The position numbers were made by a program, and so were the translations under genes. From the NCBI RefSeq assembly GCF_013133795.1, contig NZ_JABGBN010000009.1, positions 1-64,000 of the forward strand: DNA of 64,000 bases. Direction: 5' to 3'. Source of the stretch: Pelistega suis. GTDB taxonomy: Bacteria > Pseudomonadota > Gammaproteobacteria > Burkholderiales > Burkholderiaceae_B. Below the pieces are notes generated by a model. The model did no database searches. It was not told the origin of the DNA and saw only the letters and a list, made by a program, of their open reading frames with translations. Each line of letters begins with the position of its first letter. Positions within the stretch are counted from its first letter, which is position 1. Shown in pieces: positions 37,631-45,682 of this stretch.

Positions 37631-37736
37631 CAACTGCGACGCGTGGCTTTTCGTTAAGAGGACCACGCGTCGTTGTACAATGAGAAACTGGAAGTAGATT
37701 ACTTATGGACTTTAGTTATATAAAGTCTATAAGTAA
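37631..37736. repeat. Two consecutive stem-loops between ccoP and ccoG
   Basis: First: CGACGCGTGG (37637-37646) pairs perfectly with CCACGCGTCG (37663-37672). Second: a 16-bp arm at 37699-37714 pairs with 37721-37736 around GTTATA with a single G-U. Neither is followed by a T-run. They probably partly insulate ccoNOQP from ccoGH or stabilise the 3' end of the oxidase message. Confidence 0.65.
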
Positions 37737-37769
37737 TGATGGAAAGTCACACACAAAAGGAAAGATTTA

Positions 37770-39257
37770 ATGAGTAATGAAAATCAAAAGCCTACTCAGG
37801 AAGATGATATCCCAGATTGGCAACCAGTCACGTTGAAAATTTCTGATGAAGAAAATGAGCGTTTGGTGCGAGAGGCGACGGCTAAGATTTATGCACGCTC
37901 AGTAAAGGGGCGATTTGCGAATTGGCGTATTTTTATGGTGCTTTTTACGCAAATCATTTATTACGGCTTACCGTGGTTACAGTGGAATGACCGTCAAGCA
38001 TTTTTGTTAGATTTAAGTGCACGTAAATTCTATTTCTTTGGTCTAGTGTTATGGCCACAAGACATTTTTTATCTAGCGATTATTCTCATTGTATCGGCTT
38101 ATGGCCTATTCTTATTTACTGCCTTAGCGGGACGACTTTTCTGTGGATATGCCTGTCCGCAAACGGTGTATACCGAGATTTTTATGTGGGTAGAGCGTTG
38201 GGTTGAAGGCGATCGTGTTCAGCGTATGCGTTTGGATACTTCTCCTTGGAGTTTCACTAAATTTCGCCTTAAAGCCACCAAACAAATCTTATGGATTTTA
38301 ATTGCTATCTGGACAGGCTTTACCTTTATTGGTTACTTTTCCCCTGTCCGAGAGTTAGTCGGACAAGTGCTAGATTTTGATTTAAGTGCGGCACAGTGGT
38401 TCTGGTTCATCTTCTATGGTTTTATGACCTATTTGATGGCAGGAGTATTACGTGAGTCAGTATGTAAGTTTATGTGTCCCTATGCACGTTTCCAAAGTGT
38501 GATGGTGGACAAAGATACTTATATCGTTACCTATGATAAAAAGCGTGGTGATCCACGCGGTAAACGTTCTAAGAAAGTTGATCCTAAAGAGCAGGGCTTA
38601 GGGGATTGTATTGATTGTACAATCTGTGTACAGGTATGCCCGACGGGTATTGATATTCGCAATGGTCTTCAATATATGTGTATTGGCTGTGGTGCCTGTA
38701 TTGACGCCTGTGATGATGTGATGGACAAGATGAATTACCCACGTGGTTTGATTCGTTACACATCAGAATATGGTATGGAGAATGGTTTAGATAAGAAACA
38801 AGTACGTAATCGTTTATTCCGTCCTCGAGTATTTGTTTATGTAGGGTTATTGGCCTTGTTTATTATTGGCTTGGTGACGTCTATTAGTTTACGTACACCA
38901 CTTAAGGTGGATGTGGTACGTGACCGTGGTGCTCTGGGACGCGAGATTCCGGGTGATTTAATTGAAAATGTGTATAGCATTCAAGTAATTAATATGACAG
39001 ATAAAGCAGAGCCTGTAGCAATTGAGGTCACTGGTGATGCAATGGCGAATGCCAAAGTTTTACTTGAAAATACGCCAGGTAATACGATTACAGTTGAACC
39101 ATTTACAAATCAATGGATTCCATTAGTTATCCAAGCACCATTGAGTGATTTAAAACGTGGTGAAATTTATAAGATTAATATTTGGGCTAAAACAACGAGC
39201 GAAGAGAGTGGTAAGCTAGAGGCTGATGAAGAAAGTAGCTTCTATGTCCCTAATTAG
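37770..39257 (+). CDS. ccoG: cbb3 oxidase accessory iron-sulfur protein CcoG (FixG/RdxA)
   Basis: Membrane ferredoxin-like protein implicated in copper reduction during CuB delivery to CcoN. 495 residues: five membrane helices; a CGYACPQTVYTE and CKFMCPYARFQ region; a 2[4Fe-4S] ferredoxin segment DCIDCTICVQVCPTGIDI / CIGCGACIDACDDVMD near 290-325; and a C-terminal periplasmic Ig-like domain. SD AAAGGAAAG stands before ATG. Followed 18 bp later by ccoH. Its usual partner CcoI is degraded here. Confidence 0.94.
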   Translation: MSNENQKPTQEDDIPDWQPVTLKISDEENERLVREATAKIYARSVKGRFANWRIFMVLFTQIIYYGLPWLQWNDRQAFLLDLSARKFYFFGLVLWPQDIFYLAIILIVSAYGLFLFTALAGRLFCGYACPQTVYTEIFMWVERWVEGDRVQRMRLDTSPWSFTKFRLKATKQILWILIAIWTGFTFIGYFSPVRELVGQVLDFDLSAAQWFWFIFYGFMTYLMAGVLRESVCKFMCPYARFQSVMVDKDTYIVTYDKKRGDPRGKRSKKVDPKEQGLGDCIDCTICVQVCPTGIDIRNGLQYMCIGCGACIDACDDVMDKMNYPRGLIRYTSEYGMENGLDKKQVRNRLFRPRVFVYVGLLALFIIGLVTSISLRTPLKVDVVRDRGALGREIPGDLIENVYSIQVINMTDKAEPVAIEVTGDAMANAKVLLENTPGNTITVEPFTNQWIPLVIQAPLSDLKRGEIYKINIWAKTTSEESGKLEADEESSFYVPN

Positions 39258-39275
39258 TCGATAAGGTAAGGAAAT

Positions 39276-39536
39276 ATGGCAGAACGTGATTTAGATAAAC
39301 ATCCTAATCCTTGGTATAAAGAGCCATGGCCGTGGATATTGATGGCAGGTCCTTTTCTGGCGATTATTGGTTGTGTTATCACTATTTATTTGGCATTTAC
39401 AAATAATAATGATGCTAAAGTACATATCGAAGGGTACCGTCAAGGCAAATTCGTAAGCCGTGACGGTAAGGATATTCCTAATGTATTTGGTGAGAAACCA
39501 ACCTTACCAACAGAAGAGCAAAAGAGCTCGAATTAA
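39276..39536 (+). CDS. ccoH: CcoH/FixH-like protein, short form
   Basis: 86 residues. N-terminal PNPWYKEPWPWILMAGPF leads into one membrane helix, then EGYRQGK, equivalent to the Y-Y-x-x-G-L motif of FixH. Family members commonly have a further periplasmic domain of ~80 residues, which is missing. The frame ends cleanly, with a terminator-like hairpin 15 bp on. It is needed for cbb3 assembly in other bacteria. Assignment rests on position and the N-terminal motif. Confidence 0.75.
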   Translation: MAERDLDKHPNPWYKEPWPWILMAGPFLAIIGCVITIYLAFTNNNDAKVHIEGYRQGKFVSRDGKDIPNVFGEKPTLPTEEQKSSN

Positions 39537-39550
39537 TCCAGATAAGACGA

Positions 39551-39578
39551 AAAGGGGTGTTGTTTTCAATACCCCTTT
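39551..39578 (+). terminator. Terminator-like hairpin after ccoH
   Basis: AAAGGGGT and ACCCCTTT, 12-nt loop; no strong T-run. It may act together with the larger fold just downstream. Confidence 0.5.
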
Positions 39579-39589
39579 AGTATAAGTTG

Positions 39590-39647
39590 AAAACCTTTGT
39601 TTTATGAACTGAGCCAGACTTGGGCAGTTGAGTTAAACAAAGGTTTT
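39590..39647. terminator. Bidirectional terminator candidate between ccoH and fnr
   Basis: Arms AAAACCTTTGTTT and AAACAAAGGTTTT enclose ~30 nt that can fold further; A and T runs flank the arms. It lies between convergent ccoH and fnr. Confidence 0.6.
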
Positions 39648-39707
39648 TGTGTTTAAATGCTTTTGAGCGTTTTAATGAGCGCTGTACTCTCTATGCAATA
39701 ATTGTTT

Positions 39708-40436
39708 TTATGCGTGCTCTGTTTTAAGTAGATTGAATAAGGCAGAGCGGTCGAGGATTTTAATTGTTCGTTGTTGAGTTTGAATCAAGCCTTCTTTTTG
39801 AAAGCGTGAAAAAAGTCGACTGGTCGTTTCGAGCGTTAAGCCTAGATAGTTACCTATTTCCTCTCGACTCATGCGCAGACGGAATTCTTGGGATGAGTAG
39901 CCTAGACGTGTAAAGCGTTCTGACATATCTAGAAGAAATGAGGCGAGTCGTTGCTCAGAGCGTAAAGCTCCGAGAGAGAGGAGTTGTTGGTGTGAGCGAG
40001 AAATCTCGCCTGTTAATAAACGATTAACTTGGTGTTGCAGTGGCGGTAGTTGTTGAGAGAGTGTAGCAAGGTCATCCGTATGCATCACACAGACTTCCGT
40101 ATCTTCTAAGGCAACGGCATGGGATAAATGCTGACCCGTTGCCATGCTGTCTAAACCAAATACTTCACCAGGTAAAAAGAACCCCGTAATTTGTGAGTGC
40201 CCATTATGATTTTCAATGTGCGTTTTGATAGTACCTGTGCGGATACTATAAATAGCATTCGCCTTATGACCAATGCGATAGAGAAACTCTCCCTTAGGGA
40301 TACGAATTCGTTCCTTTACTAGTTCGGCGAGACGTTCAATATCTTCTGAACCCATTCCATGAGGCATACAAATATGCCCTAACATACAGTTAGCGCAATG
40401 AATAGATTCCTCATTTAATAATAGGCGTTTAATCAT
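39708..40436 (-). CDS. fnr: Fnr-type oxygen-sensing regulator (Crp/Fnr family)
   Basis: 242 residues. N-terminal cysteines 14, 17 and 23 (HCANCMLGHIC) together with Cys116 form the ligand set of an oxygen-labile [4Fe-4S] cluster. A cyclic-nucleotide-type beta-roll follows (~45-130), then a long dimer helix and a C-terminal winged helix with the recognition segment ETTSRLFSRFQKEG. The E-x-x-S-R pattern there reads TTGAT half-sites. Active without oxygen, it is the obvious candidate activator of the adjacent cco genes. Confidence 0.93.
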   Translation of the reverse strand: MIKRLLLNEESIHCANCMLGHICMPHGMGSEDIERLAELVKERIRIPKGEFLYRIGHKANAIYSIRTGTIKTHIENHNGHSQITGFFLPGEVFGLDSMATGQHLSHAVALEDTEVCVMHTDDLATLSQQLPPLQHQVNRLLTGEISRSHQQLLSLGALRSEQRLASFLLDMSERFTRLGYSSQEFRLRMSREEIGNYLGLTLETTSRLFSRFQKEGLIQTQQRTIKILDRSALFNLLKTEHA

Positions 40437-40607
40437 ATAGACGAAGGGGCTATGGGAGTCAGAATAAAGTCTATATTTTAAAGCTTTTATCTATGAAAAT
40501 AAAATTTTTAATAGGTTTTTTAAAAATATCTGACGGTATTTATCATGCAGGGCTACATTGTTTGCTTAGTAGAAGGGGTGCGCCTTATCGAGTGTATGAT
40601 TTAGCAC

Positions 40608-41576
40608 TTAGGCGCAACAAAGACTAATCCCACATAGTGGATGATTGTGGTCAGGCACAGTTGTGGCATTTTCTACAGTAGACGGTGTTTCTTCTGTTGG
40701 TGGAGTATATCCCTGCGCTGGTGTTGATGAGGGATAGGTGTTTGAGGGTGAACTAGGTGAAGATGGCGTGGGTAAAGATGTGCGATTGGCTGATACGGTT
40801 GATTGCGTATGAGGATCGCACCAGATGCCATGGCAAACCTCTGTGGTTGGTATATGGCTTGGGTGGTTAGTGGTGATTGCCTTTGTACTAGGGTGACTAG
40901 TGATTACTTTTGTCGTACTTTGCCATTGCACAGGATGTGACTGCATACTGATAGACAAATCGTGTTGTATGGGTAGAAAACCATGAGAAAGCAGGGTGGC
41001 GGTATGCGCTTCTGTATAAAAATGTCGGAGCTGCTTAAAGAGAAATTTCATCCCGGGTACAATAGGTTCGTAAGCATAGCTTAAAGACATAGAGAGCGTG
41101 TTTGCTTCATAAATGCTTTCTTGTGATAGAGAGCCTAAACCTTTACGATGATGTTGCTCTTTTTGGTAATTATTATCAATGGCGTAAAGTCCGGTTTGTT
41201 GGGCAATATCGAGGTCTTTACGGTGGAAATCGAGAAAATGTTCGTGTGTCGGTGATTGTAAAATGATTCGCCAAGCAGGTAATTGAGTGATGTTTTCGAC
41301 TTTTTGTAGATAACGTTGTTTCTGCTTACTAGGGTCAGGCGCTGAAGCAAAAAGAGGGTCGAGTGCTTGTTCAAAGTGATGGGCTATTTGCTCTGGCATA
41401 GCATGATGTACGCTACCTGCTCTTGCGGCTTCTACTAAGGCAAGATTAAGTAAATGGCGAGTATGATGCCAACGCGTTAGCTCGTATCCTCCCATGCCTA
41501 AGAGTAGGGTAGGTATGGCCGTTAATAAAAACTCTGTGCTTGAAAAAGCTTGGCGATAAAAAAAAGAAGTTAGCAC
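40608..41576 (-). CDS. TadE-like pilus-assembly-type protein, orphan
   Basis: 322 residues. The N-terminus AFSSTEFLLTAIPTLLLGMGGYE has the charged-hydrophobic prepilin-like layout of TadE/TadG proteins (Glu at position +5 after the likely cleavage point); the helix ends near RWHHTRH. The middle is soluble and His-rich. Residues ~230-310 are Ser/Thr/Pro-rich and look like a surface stalk, ending in a Cys-containing tip CGISLCCA. No tad/rcp genes lie beside it. Its role is unknown; secretion and anchoring are inferred. Confidence 0.65.
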   Translation of the reverse strand: MLTSFFYRQAFSSTEFLLTAIPTLLLGMGGYELTRWHHTRHLLNLALVEAARAGSVHHAMPEQIAHHFEQALDPLFASAPDPSKQKQRYLQKVENITQLPAWRIILQSPTHEHFLDFHRKDLDIAQQTGLYAIDNNYQKEQHHRKGLGSLSQESIYEANTLSMSLSYAYEPIVPGMKFLFKQLRHFYTEAHTATLLSHGFLPIQHDLSISMQSHPVQWQSTTKVITSHPSTKAITTNHPSHIPTTEVCHGIWCDPHTQSTVSANRTSLPTPSSPSSPSNTYPSSTPAQGYTPPTEETPSTVENATTVPDHNHPLCGISLCCA

Positions 41577-41686
41577 ACTGATTCCCCTGATGAATAAGAG
41601 TAATTAGTGTGCTAGTGTTTAGTCCAAAAAACTATTGTGGAAACTACAGATGGATAAAAATAGCCTAGTTGTCAGACCTGTGTTTA

Positions 41687-42601
41687 TTAATGTGTGTGCT
41701 GGCTTTCTTGAGAACTTGCACCGGCTATAAAAAGTTTGGCACTATCAATGGCATCAAAGGTATAAGGTTTGCCACAGAAGTCACAATGAACCTTGATTTC
41801 GTTTTGTTCGGCAAGAATACTTTCTACTTCGGCAATGCCGAGCATTTTGAGCATATCAGCGACTCTTTCACGCGAGCAGTTACAATACCAAGATACCGCT
41901 TGAGGTTCGTAAGGGATAAGATTTTCTTCCCAGAAGAGACGATGAATAAGCGTATCTTCATCAATCGCTAATTGCTCATCCGCTTTGATGGTATTGGTCA
42001 AATGTACTGCACGTTCCCAAGAGCTTTCTGCGATAGCACTATCGACCTCTTTACCACCGCCGTGAGGTAAGCGCTGTAATAATAATCCCGTTGCTTTATG
42101 CTCATTGGCAGCTAAATAGAGGCGAGTATCCAATTGCTCAGAACTACGCATATAGAGCGAAAGTACATCAGCGACGGTTTCTCCAGTAAGAGGAACAATT
42201 CCTTGGTAAGCTTGCTGACCTTCTTGGCGATTATTGGGGTCAAGTACAACAATAAAGCGACCATTATGATTAGCATTGAGCAGGCTTTGGAGATTATCTG
42301 TGTCTTTAATCACAAACTCTTGGCGTGTTTTAATGGTTGCACGGACTTGAAGTGCTTGATTGCATTCTACGACGATGAGAGCAATAGGGCCGTCTCCTTG
42401 CAATTGCAGGACGAGTGAGCCATCAAATTTAATATTTGAGGCAAGCAATACGGCTGCAGCGCTAAGCTCACCAAGTAAGTTACGAAGAACAGGGTGATAT
42501 TGCTGATGTTCTAAGGTATCTTGCCATGTTTGGCTGAGGTTAACGGTTTGGACACGTAAGCTACGATCCTCGAATAAATATTTTTTAAGTGAGTCTTTCA
42601 T
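41687..42601 (-). CDS. hslO: Redox-regulated chaperone Hsp33
   Basis: Cytoplasmic holdase switched on by oxidation. 304 residues. The N-terminal core has AAAVLLASNIKFDGSLVLQL and SLYMRSSEQLDTRLYLA. The C-terminal zinc-redox switch has CNC (~240) and CDFC (~273), the four zinc-binding cysteines in the usual C-x-C and C-x2-C pairs. A His-rich end QESQHTH follows. Followed on the minus strand by the orphan TadE-like gene. Confidence 0.94.
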   Translation of the reverse strand: MKDSLKKYLFEDRSLRVQTVNLSQTWQDTLEHQQYHPVLRNLLGELSAAAVLLASNIKFDGSLVLQLQGDGPIALIVVECNQALQVRATIKTRQEFVIKDTDNLQSLLNANHNGRFIVVLDPNNRQEGQQAYQGIVPLTGETVADVLSLYMRSSEQLDTRLYLAANEHKATGLLLQRLPHGGGKEVDSAIAESSWERAVHLTNTIKADEQLAIDEDTLIHRLFWEENLIPYEPQAVSWYCNCSRERVADMLKMLGIAEVESILAEQNEIKVHCDFCGKPYTFDAIDSAKLFIAGASSQESQHTH

Positions 42602-42639
42602 GCAAAACTATATGGGGTTGTTTAAATATAAAACAAGAC

Positions 42640-43161
42640 CTATCCTATGCGTTTCAGATTGTCGCGATAGTTAGCACCTTGATGAACATAATGTGCTGTT
42701 CCTTCATGGGCTCTTTTGAGGTCTTCGTCCGTTAGGGTACGTGCTATTTTATTAATGCCAATGACGAGTGAGTTATCAGGAATAACTTTGCCTTCGGTGA
42801 CAATGGCACCAGCACCAATGATGCAATTCTTGCCAATAACAGCATTGTTGAGTACGATAGCCTGCATACCAATTAAACTGCCTTCGCCAATCGTACAGCC
42901 ATGTAACATGGCTTGGTGACCAATGGTGACATTTTTACCGATATACATCGGTGTGCCGGTATCAATATGTAGAATACTGCCTTCTTGGATATTGCTATTT
43001 TCATCAATGATAATACTATCATTGTCAGCACGGATAGAGACATTGGGCCAAATGCTGACATTGGCTTTGAGGGTAACATTGCCGATAATGACAGCATTGT
43101 CAAAGATATAGGCACTAGGGTCGATGTTAGGGGTAAGGTTACCGAGTTGATAAATAGCCAT
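42640..43161 (-). CDS. Gamma-class carbonic anhydrase-like protein
   Basis: 173 residues of left-handed beta-helix hexapeptides (IGNVTLKANVSIWPNVSIRAD and onward). Metal-ligand type histidines are in LHIDTGTPM, NVTIGHQAML and LHGCTIG. It matches the YrdA/CaiE-like group whose members bind zinc and some of which hydrate CO2; the exact reaction is uncertain. It lies 38 bp upstream of hslO on the same strand and may share its transcript. Confidence 0.9.
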   Translation of the reverse strand: MAIYQLGNLTPNIDPSAYIFDNAVIIGNVTLKANVSIWPNVSIRADNDSIIIDENSNIQEGSILHIDTGTPMYIGKNVTIGHQAMLHGCTIGEGSLIGMQAIVLNNAVIGKNCIIGAGAIVTEGKVIPDNSLVIGINKIARTLTDEDLKRAHEGTAHYVHQGANYRDNLKRIG

Positions 43162-43216
43162 AAGGGTGTCTCCGATGTTGCTCCAAAGGCTATTTATACT
43201 GTTATAGATAGCCTTT

Positions 43217-44569
43217 TTAAATAGTAGGGTTGCTTGTATCTCGCCAGAAGTAACCTTCTTTGTCTAGGCGAGCACGTATCCCTGTGTTATACCAATTTTG
43301 GCTTAAGGGTGCAAGTTCTTGTAAACGACCTTGTTGCCAAAAATGGAGTGAAAGACCTGGATCTGGGTCATCTTCTTTGTTGTCTTTGTGGACGCATAAG
43401 AAACCCACTTTATCGGCTTCGAGTTTGTCACCTTTTTCATTGAGGATGGCGACACGATGGCCGGGAATAGCCCGTCCCATAGAGCCTGTTTTACTTGGCC
43501 ATTTCTCCGCAGATTCACCTACAATATAGGAAAAACCCAGTGGCATACAAATATGATTGAGCGTAAAACCAAAACGCTCTTTGACCCAATGATTTAACTC
43601 TGGTGAGCTATCTTGTTCTGGGCAAGAGATACAACGCAGAGCCAAGTCAAAATGATTTAAGGGATCTTTGTAGCTGGCAATACGACGAAGCTCGTCTGCA
43701 GAAGCCAACATATTGCTAATAGGGTAATGCTCTAATAGTGTAAATAAACGCGGAATAGTACGCCCACTAGGGCAACCAACGATGGTACGACCAAAATAAA
43801 GTGTCGGAAGTAAGGCACCTAGCAAACCGATAGGTGTACTCCAGTCATACGTGGTATAAAAAATATCTGATTTTTTGGGGAACCAGTTTTGTGATGAAAC
43901 AAAACCGGGTAAAGCACCTATTAATGCCTCGTGTGTGACGACTGTAGCTTGTAGAGGTTCCGTATTATCAGGATAAAATAATAAAGCAGGTGTATCAGGC
44001 GTTGCTACCACAGTCGTAAATTGACTTGGCTGGCGAGCTAATAAAGTACGCCAAGGAATAACACGCTCGTCATCGGTATTAATACCGATAATTTGTTTGA
44101 GACTTTGTCGTAAAACAGGATTGTGATCAATGGCATTGGTGACTGGACCAATCGTATGCTTATCAACAATAACGATTTTAGCGACGATATCGACGAGACG
44201 CTTGTCATAATCAATATTGCTTAAACCTGCTTTAAGAGGGACAGCAATAGCACCTACGCTAATAGCGGCTAGAATAGTAATGGCGGTTTCGGCAGAGTGT
44301 TGTAAGGCAATAGCAATGCGATCCTGAGGATGCACACCCATACGGATAAATCCGTTGGCGAGCTTATTGACTCGCTCGGATAATTGTCCGTAAGAGAGGC
44401 TGGTGAGTTGTCCTACTTGATCCTCAAAATAAATCGCTGCTTGACGTGCTTCGTGTGGGCTACTGGCCCACCGATGGCAACATGCATTGGCGATATTGAA
44501 ATTACTAGGGACAAACCATTCGTAGTTGTCGTAAAGTGAATCGTATTGGTTTGAGTTTTTTGCCGACAT
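43217..44569 (-). CDS. Truncated, motif-deficient acyl-CoA synthetase-like protein
   Basis: 450 residues, of the AMP-binding superfamily (acyl-CoA synthetases run to 540-570). The N-terminal domain is recognisable: SYGQLSERVNKLANGFIRMGV, PLKAGLS, and GSMGRAIPGHRVAILNEKGD near 365. Two essential parts are wrong. The ATP-phosphate loop, normally Y-T-S-G-T-T-G-x-P-K-G, reads FYPDNTEPLQATVVTHEAL at 199-215. The protein stops at KEGYFWRDTSNPTI, where the hinge into the ~110-residue C-terminal domain with the catalytic Lys should begin. It is therefore unlikely to adenylate acids. It is an open frame with no internal stop, so either a pseudoenzyme with another role or a gene in decay. The intact paralogue lies at 55.9 kb. 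Confidence 0.75.
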   Translation of the reverse strand: MSAKNSNQYDSLYDNYEWFVPSNFNIANACCHRWASSPHEARQAAIYFEDQVGQLTSLSYGQLSERVNKLANGFIRMGVHPQDRIAIALQHSAETAITILAAISVGAIAVPLKAGLSNIDYDKRLVDIVAKIVIVDKHTIGPVTNAIDHNPVLRQSLKQIIGINTDDERVIPWRTLLARQPSQFTTVVATPDTPALLFYPDNTEPLQATVVTHEALIGALPGFVSSQNWFPKKSDIFYTTYDWSTPIGLLGALLPTLYFGRTIVGCPSGRTIPRLFTLLEHYPISNMLASADELRRIASYKDPLNHFDLALRCISCPEQDSSPELNHWVKERFGFTLNHICMPLGFSYIVGESAEKWPSKTGSMGRAIPGHRVAILNEKGDKLEADKVGFLCVHKDNKEDDPDPGLSLHFWQQGRLQELAPLSQNWYNTGIRARLDKEGYFWRDTSNPTI

Positions 44570-45183
44570 AATTGCTAAAAAGCTAAATTTTTCCTGATGT
44601 TATTATAGTTTTTATGGGTAAAGATTACTAGTCTTTTAATGTATCAAAAAACGTAAAGTGTTTTGTGTCCGTGCAGTCGCTTGCCATCATAAGTGCTAAC
44701 TAACCATCAGGTTCGCTGCACGTTCCGCGCAGTCGCTCGGACAGAGCCTCACTTCGTTCGCCTAACTCGCTTTGTGCATCGAAACGTCTCCGCAAACCTT
44801 TAAGTGCTTGAGTAAACATTCTACCGCTAACAAGCAATTATATTCTCTGGCAAACTGGCTTGGATGATCGTGCTCGTTATGGGAAGACCACACGGAGAGA
44901 CATTCACTCGTAGCGACATTGGAAACGGCGAAGCACTTTCCGGAGCAAGAGTGAACTGTCTGCAGTGTGGTCGGATAAGCAATACTAATAGCAACAAGGC
45001 TTGCTACTCGTTTCGTGCAGTTGTTCGTGTTACTCCATCACCATCACCTATTACAGAACTTGTGTATTCGCTCGGACAGCAAAGTGCGTAGCTTAACGCT
45101 TGCCGTTTGCAAACTCGCTCGGTACATCAAGTTCTCTCCATAGGTTTTTGTGAGAGTGCTAATGAGCAGACCATGCGGAGAGT
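44570..45183. repeat. Gene-free region of long imperfect inverted repeats
   Basis: About 610 bp without a convincing gene and locally richer in G+C than its surroundings. Pairs of arms seen: TGTCCG 44666 with CGGACA ending 44743; GACCACAC 44886-44893 with GTGTGGTC 44964-44971, with inner arms GAGACA..CACTC and GAGTG..TGTCT; ACTTGTGTA near 45058 with TACATCAAGT ending 45132; CTCTCC near 45134 with GGAGAG ending ~45182. Short direct repeats also recur (GCAGTCGCT at 44673 and 44729; TCGCTCGGACAG at 44733 and 45068). A 75-codon frame at 44864-45091 looks accidental. Confidence 0.6.
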
Positions 45184-45681
45184 TTAATTAGAGCTACGTG
45201 CCTTTAAATCAACCAGTTGCGTGCCAGCTAATCGATCGTGTAAGAAAAGCCCATCTTTATCAAACCATGAGTACACAAAATTTAGAAAGGGGGCAAAAAC
45301 GATGAGAATAGTGACAGAGTTCCAACCCAGATATTGAGAGAGGAGATGTACACCATAAGCTCCAATCAATGGCAGTATCCACGAAGTGATATAGCGGATG
45401 ATATATTGCTTCAAGGATGGTTGCTGATTATCTCGGGTACGTAAGCCAATGCTCCATGTTTTCATAGGGAGGGTTTGACCTTTGCGTTTCCATGAGAGGA
45501 TGAAATACAAACCTATCACAGTAAAAAGCACAGTTTGACTGGCATAAAAAAGATAATGTGCATCTGTGCGTTGGGTTAGGCTGTCAAAGATATACGCCGT
45601 ACCAAAGATAAGGGCAAGTAATAGCATTCCCTCATACATTTGGCTAGCAAAAATTTTAAAACGTGATGGGCGAGCTAACAT
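45184..45681 (-). CDS. RDD family membrane protein
   Basis: 165 residues from the ATG at 45681 (MLARPSRFKIFASQMYEG); the frame is open further upstream but overlaps rlmL. Three to four membrane helices; WSIGLRTRDNQQPSLKQ-type text and a late DGLFLHDRLAGTQLVDL, the conserved end of RDD proteins, of unknown function and sometimes linked to ion transport. It starts 1 bp after the rlmL stop, so it is co-translated. Confidence 0.82.
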   Translation of the reverse strand: MLARPSRFKIFASQMYEGMLLLALIFGTAYIFDSLTQRTDAHYLFYASQTVLFTVIGLYFILSWKRKGQTLPMKTWSIGLRTRDNQQPSLKQYIIRYITSWILPLIGAYGVHLLSQYLGWNSVTILIVFAPFLNFVYSWFDKDGLFLHDRLAGTQLVDLKARSSN

Positions 45682-45682
45682 A

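Noticed and set aside
44864-45091. A 75-codon open frame in the gene-free region
   Set aside because: No ribosome site, unlike codon use, and it runs straight through the arms of the inverted repeats; it reads as accidental.
44660-45183. Integron attC sites
   Set aside because: The hairpins have a similar size, and a GCCTAAC occurs at 44760, but I could not find properly placed paired R/L boxes, an integrase or gene cassettes.
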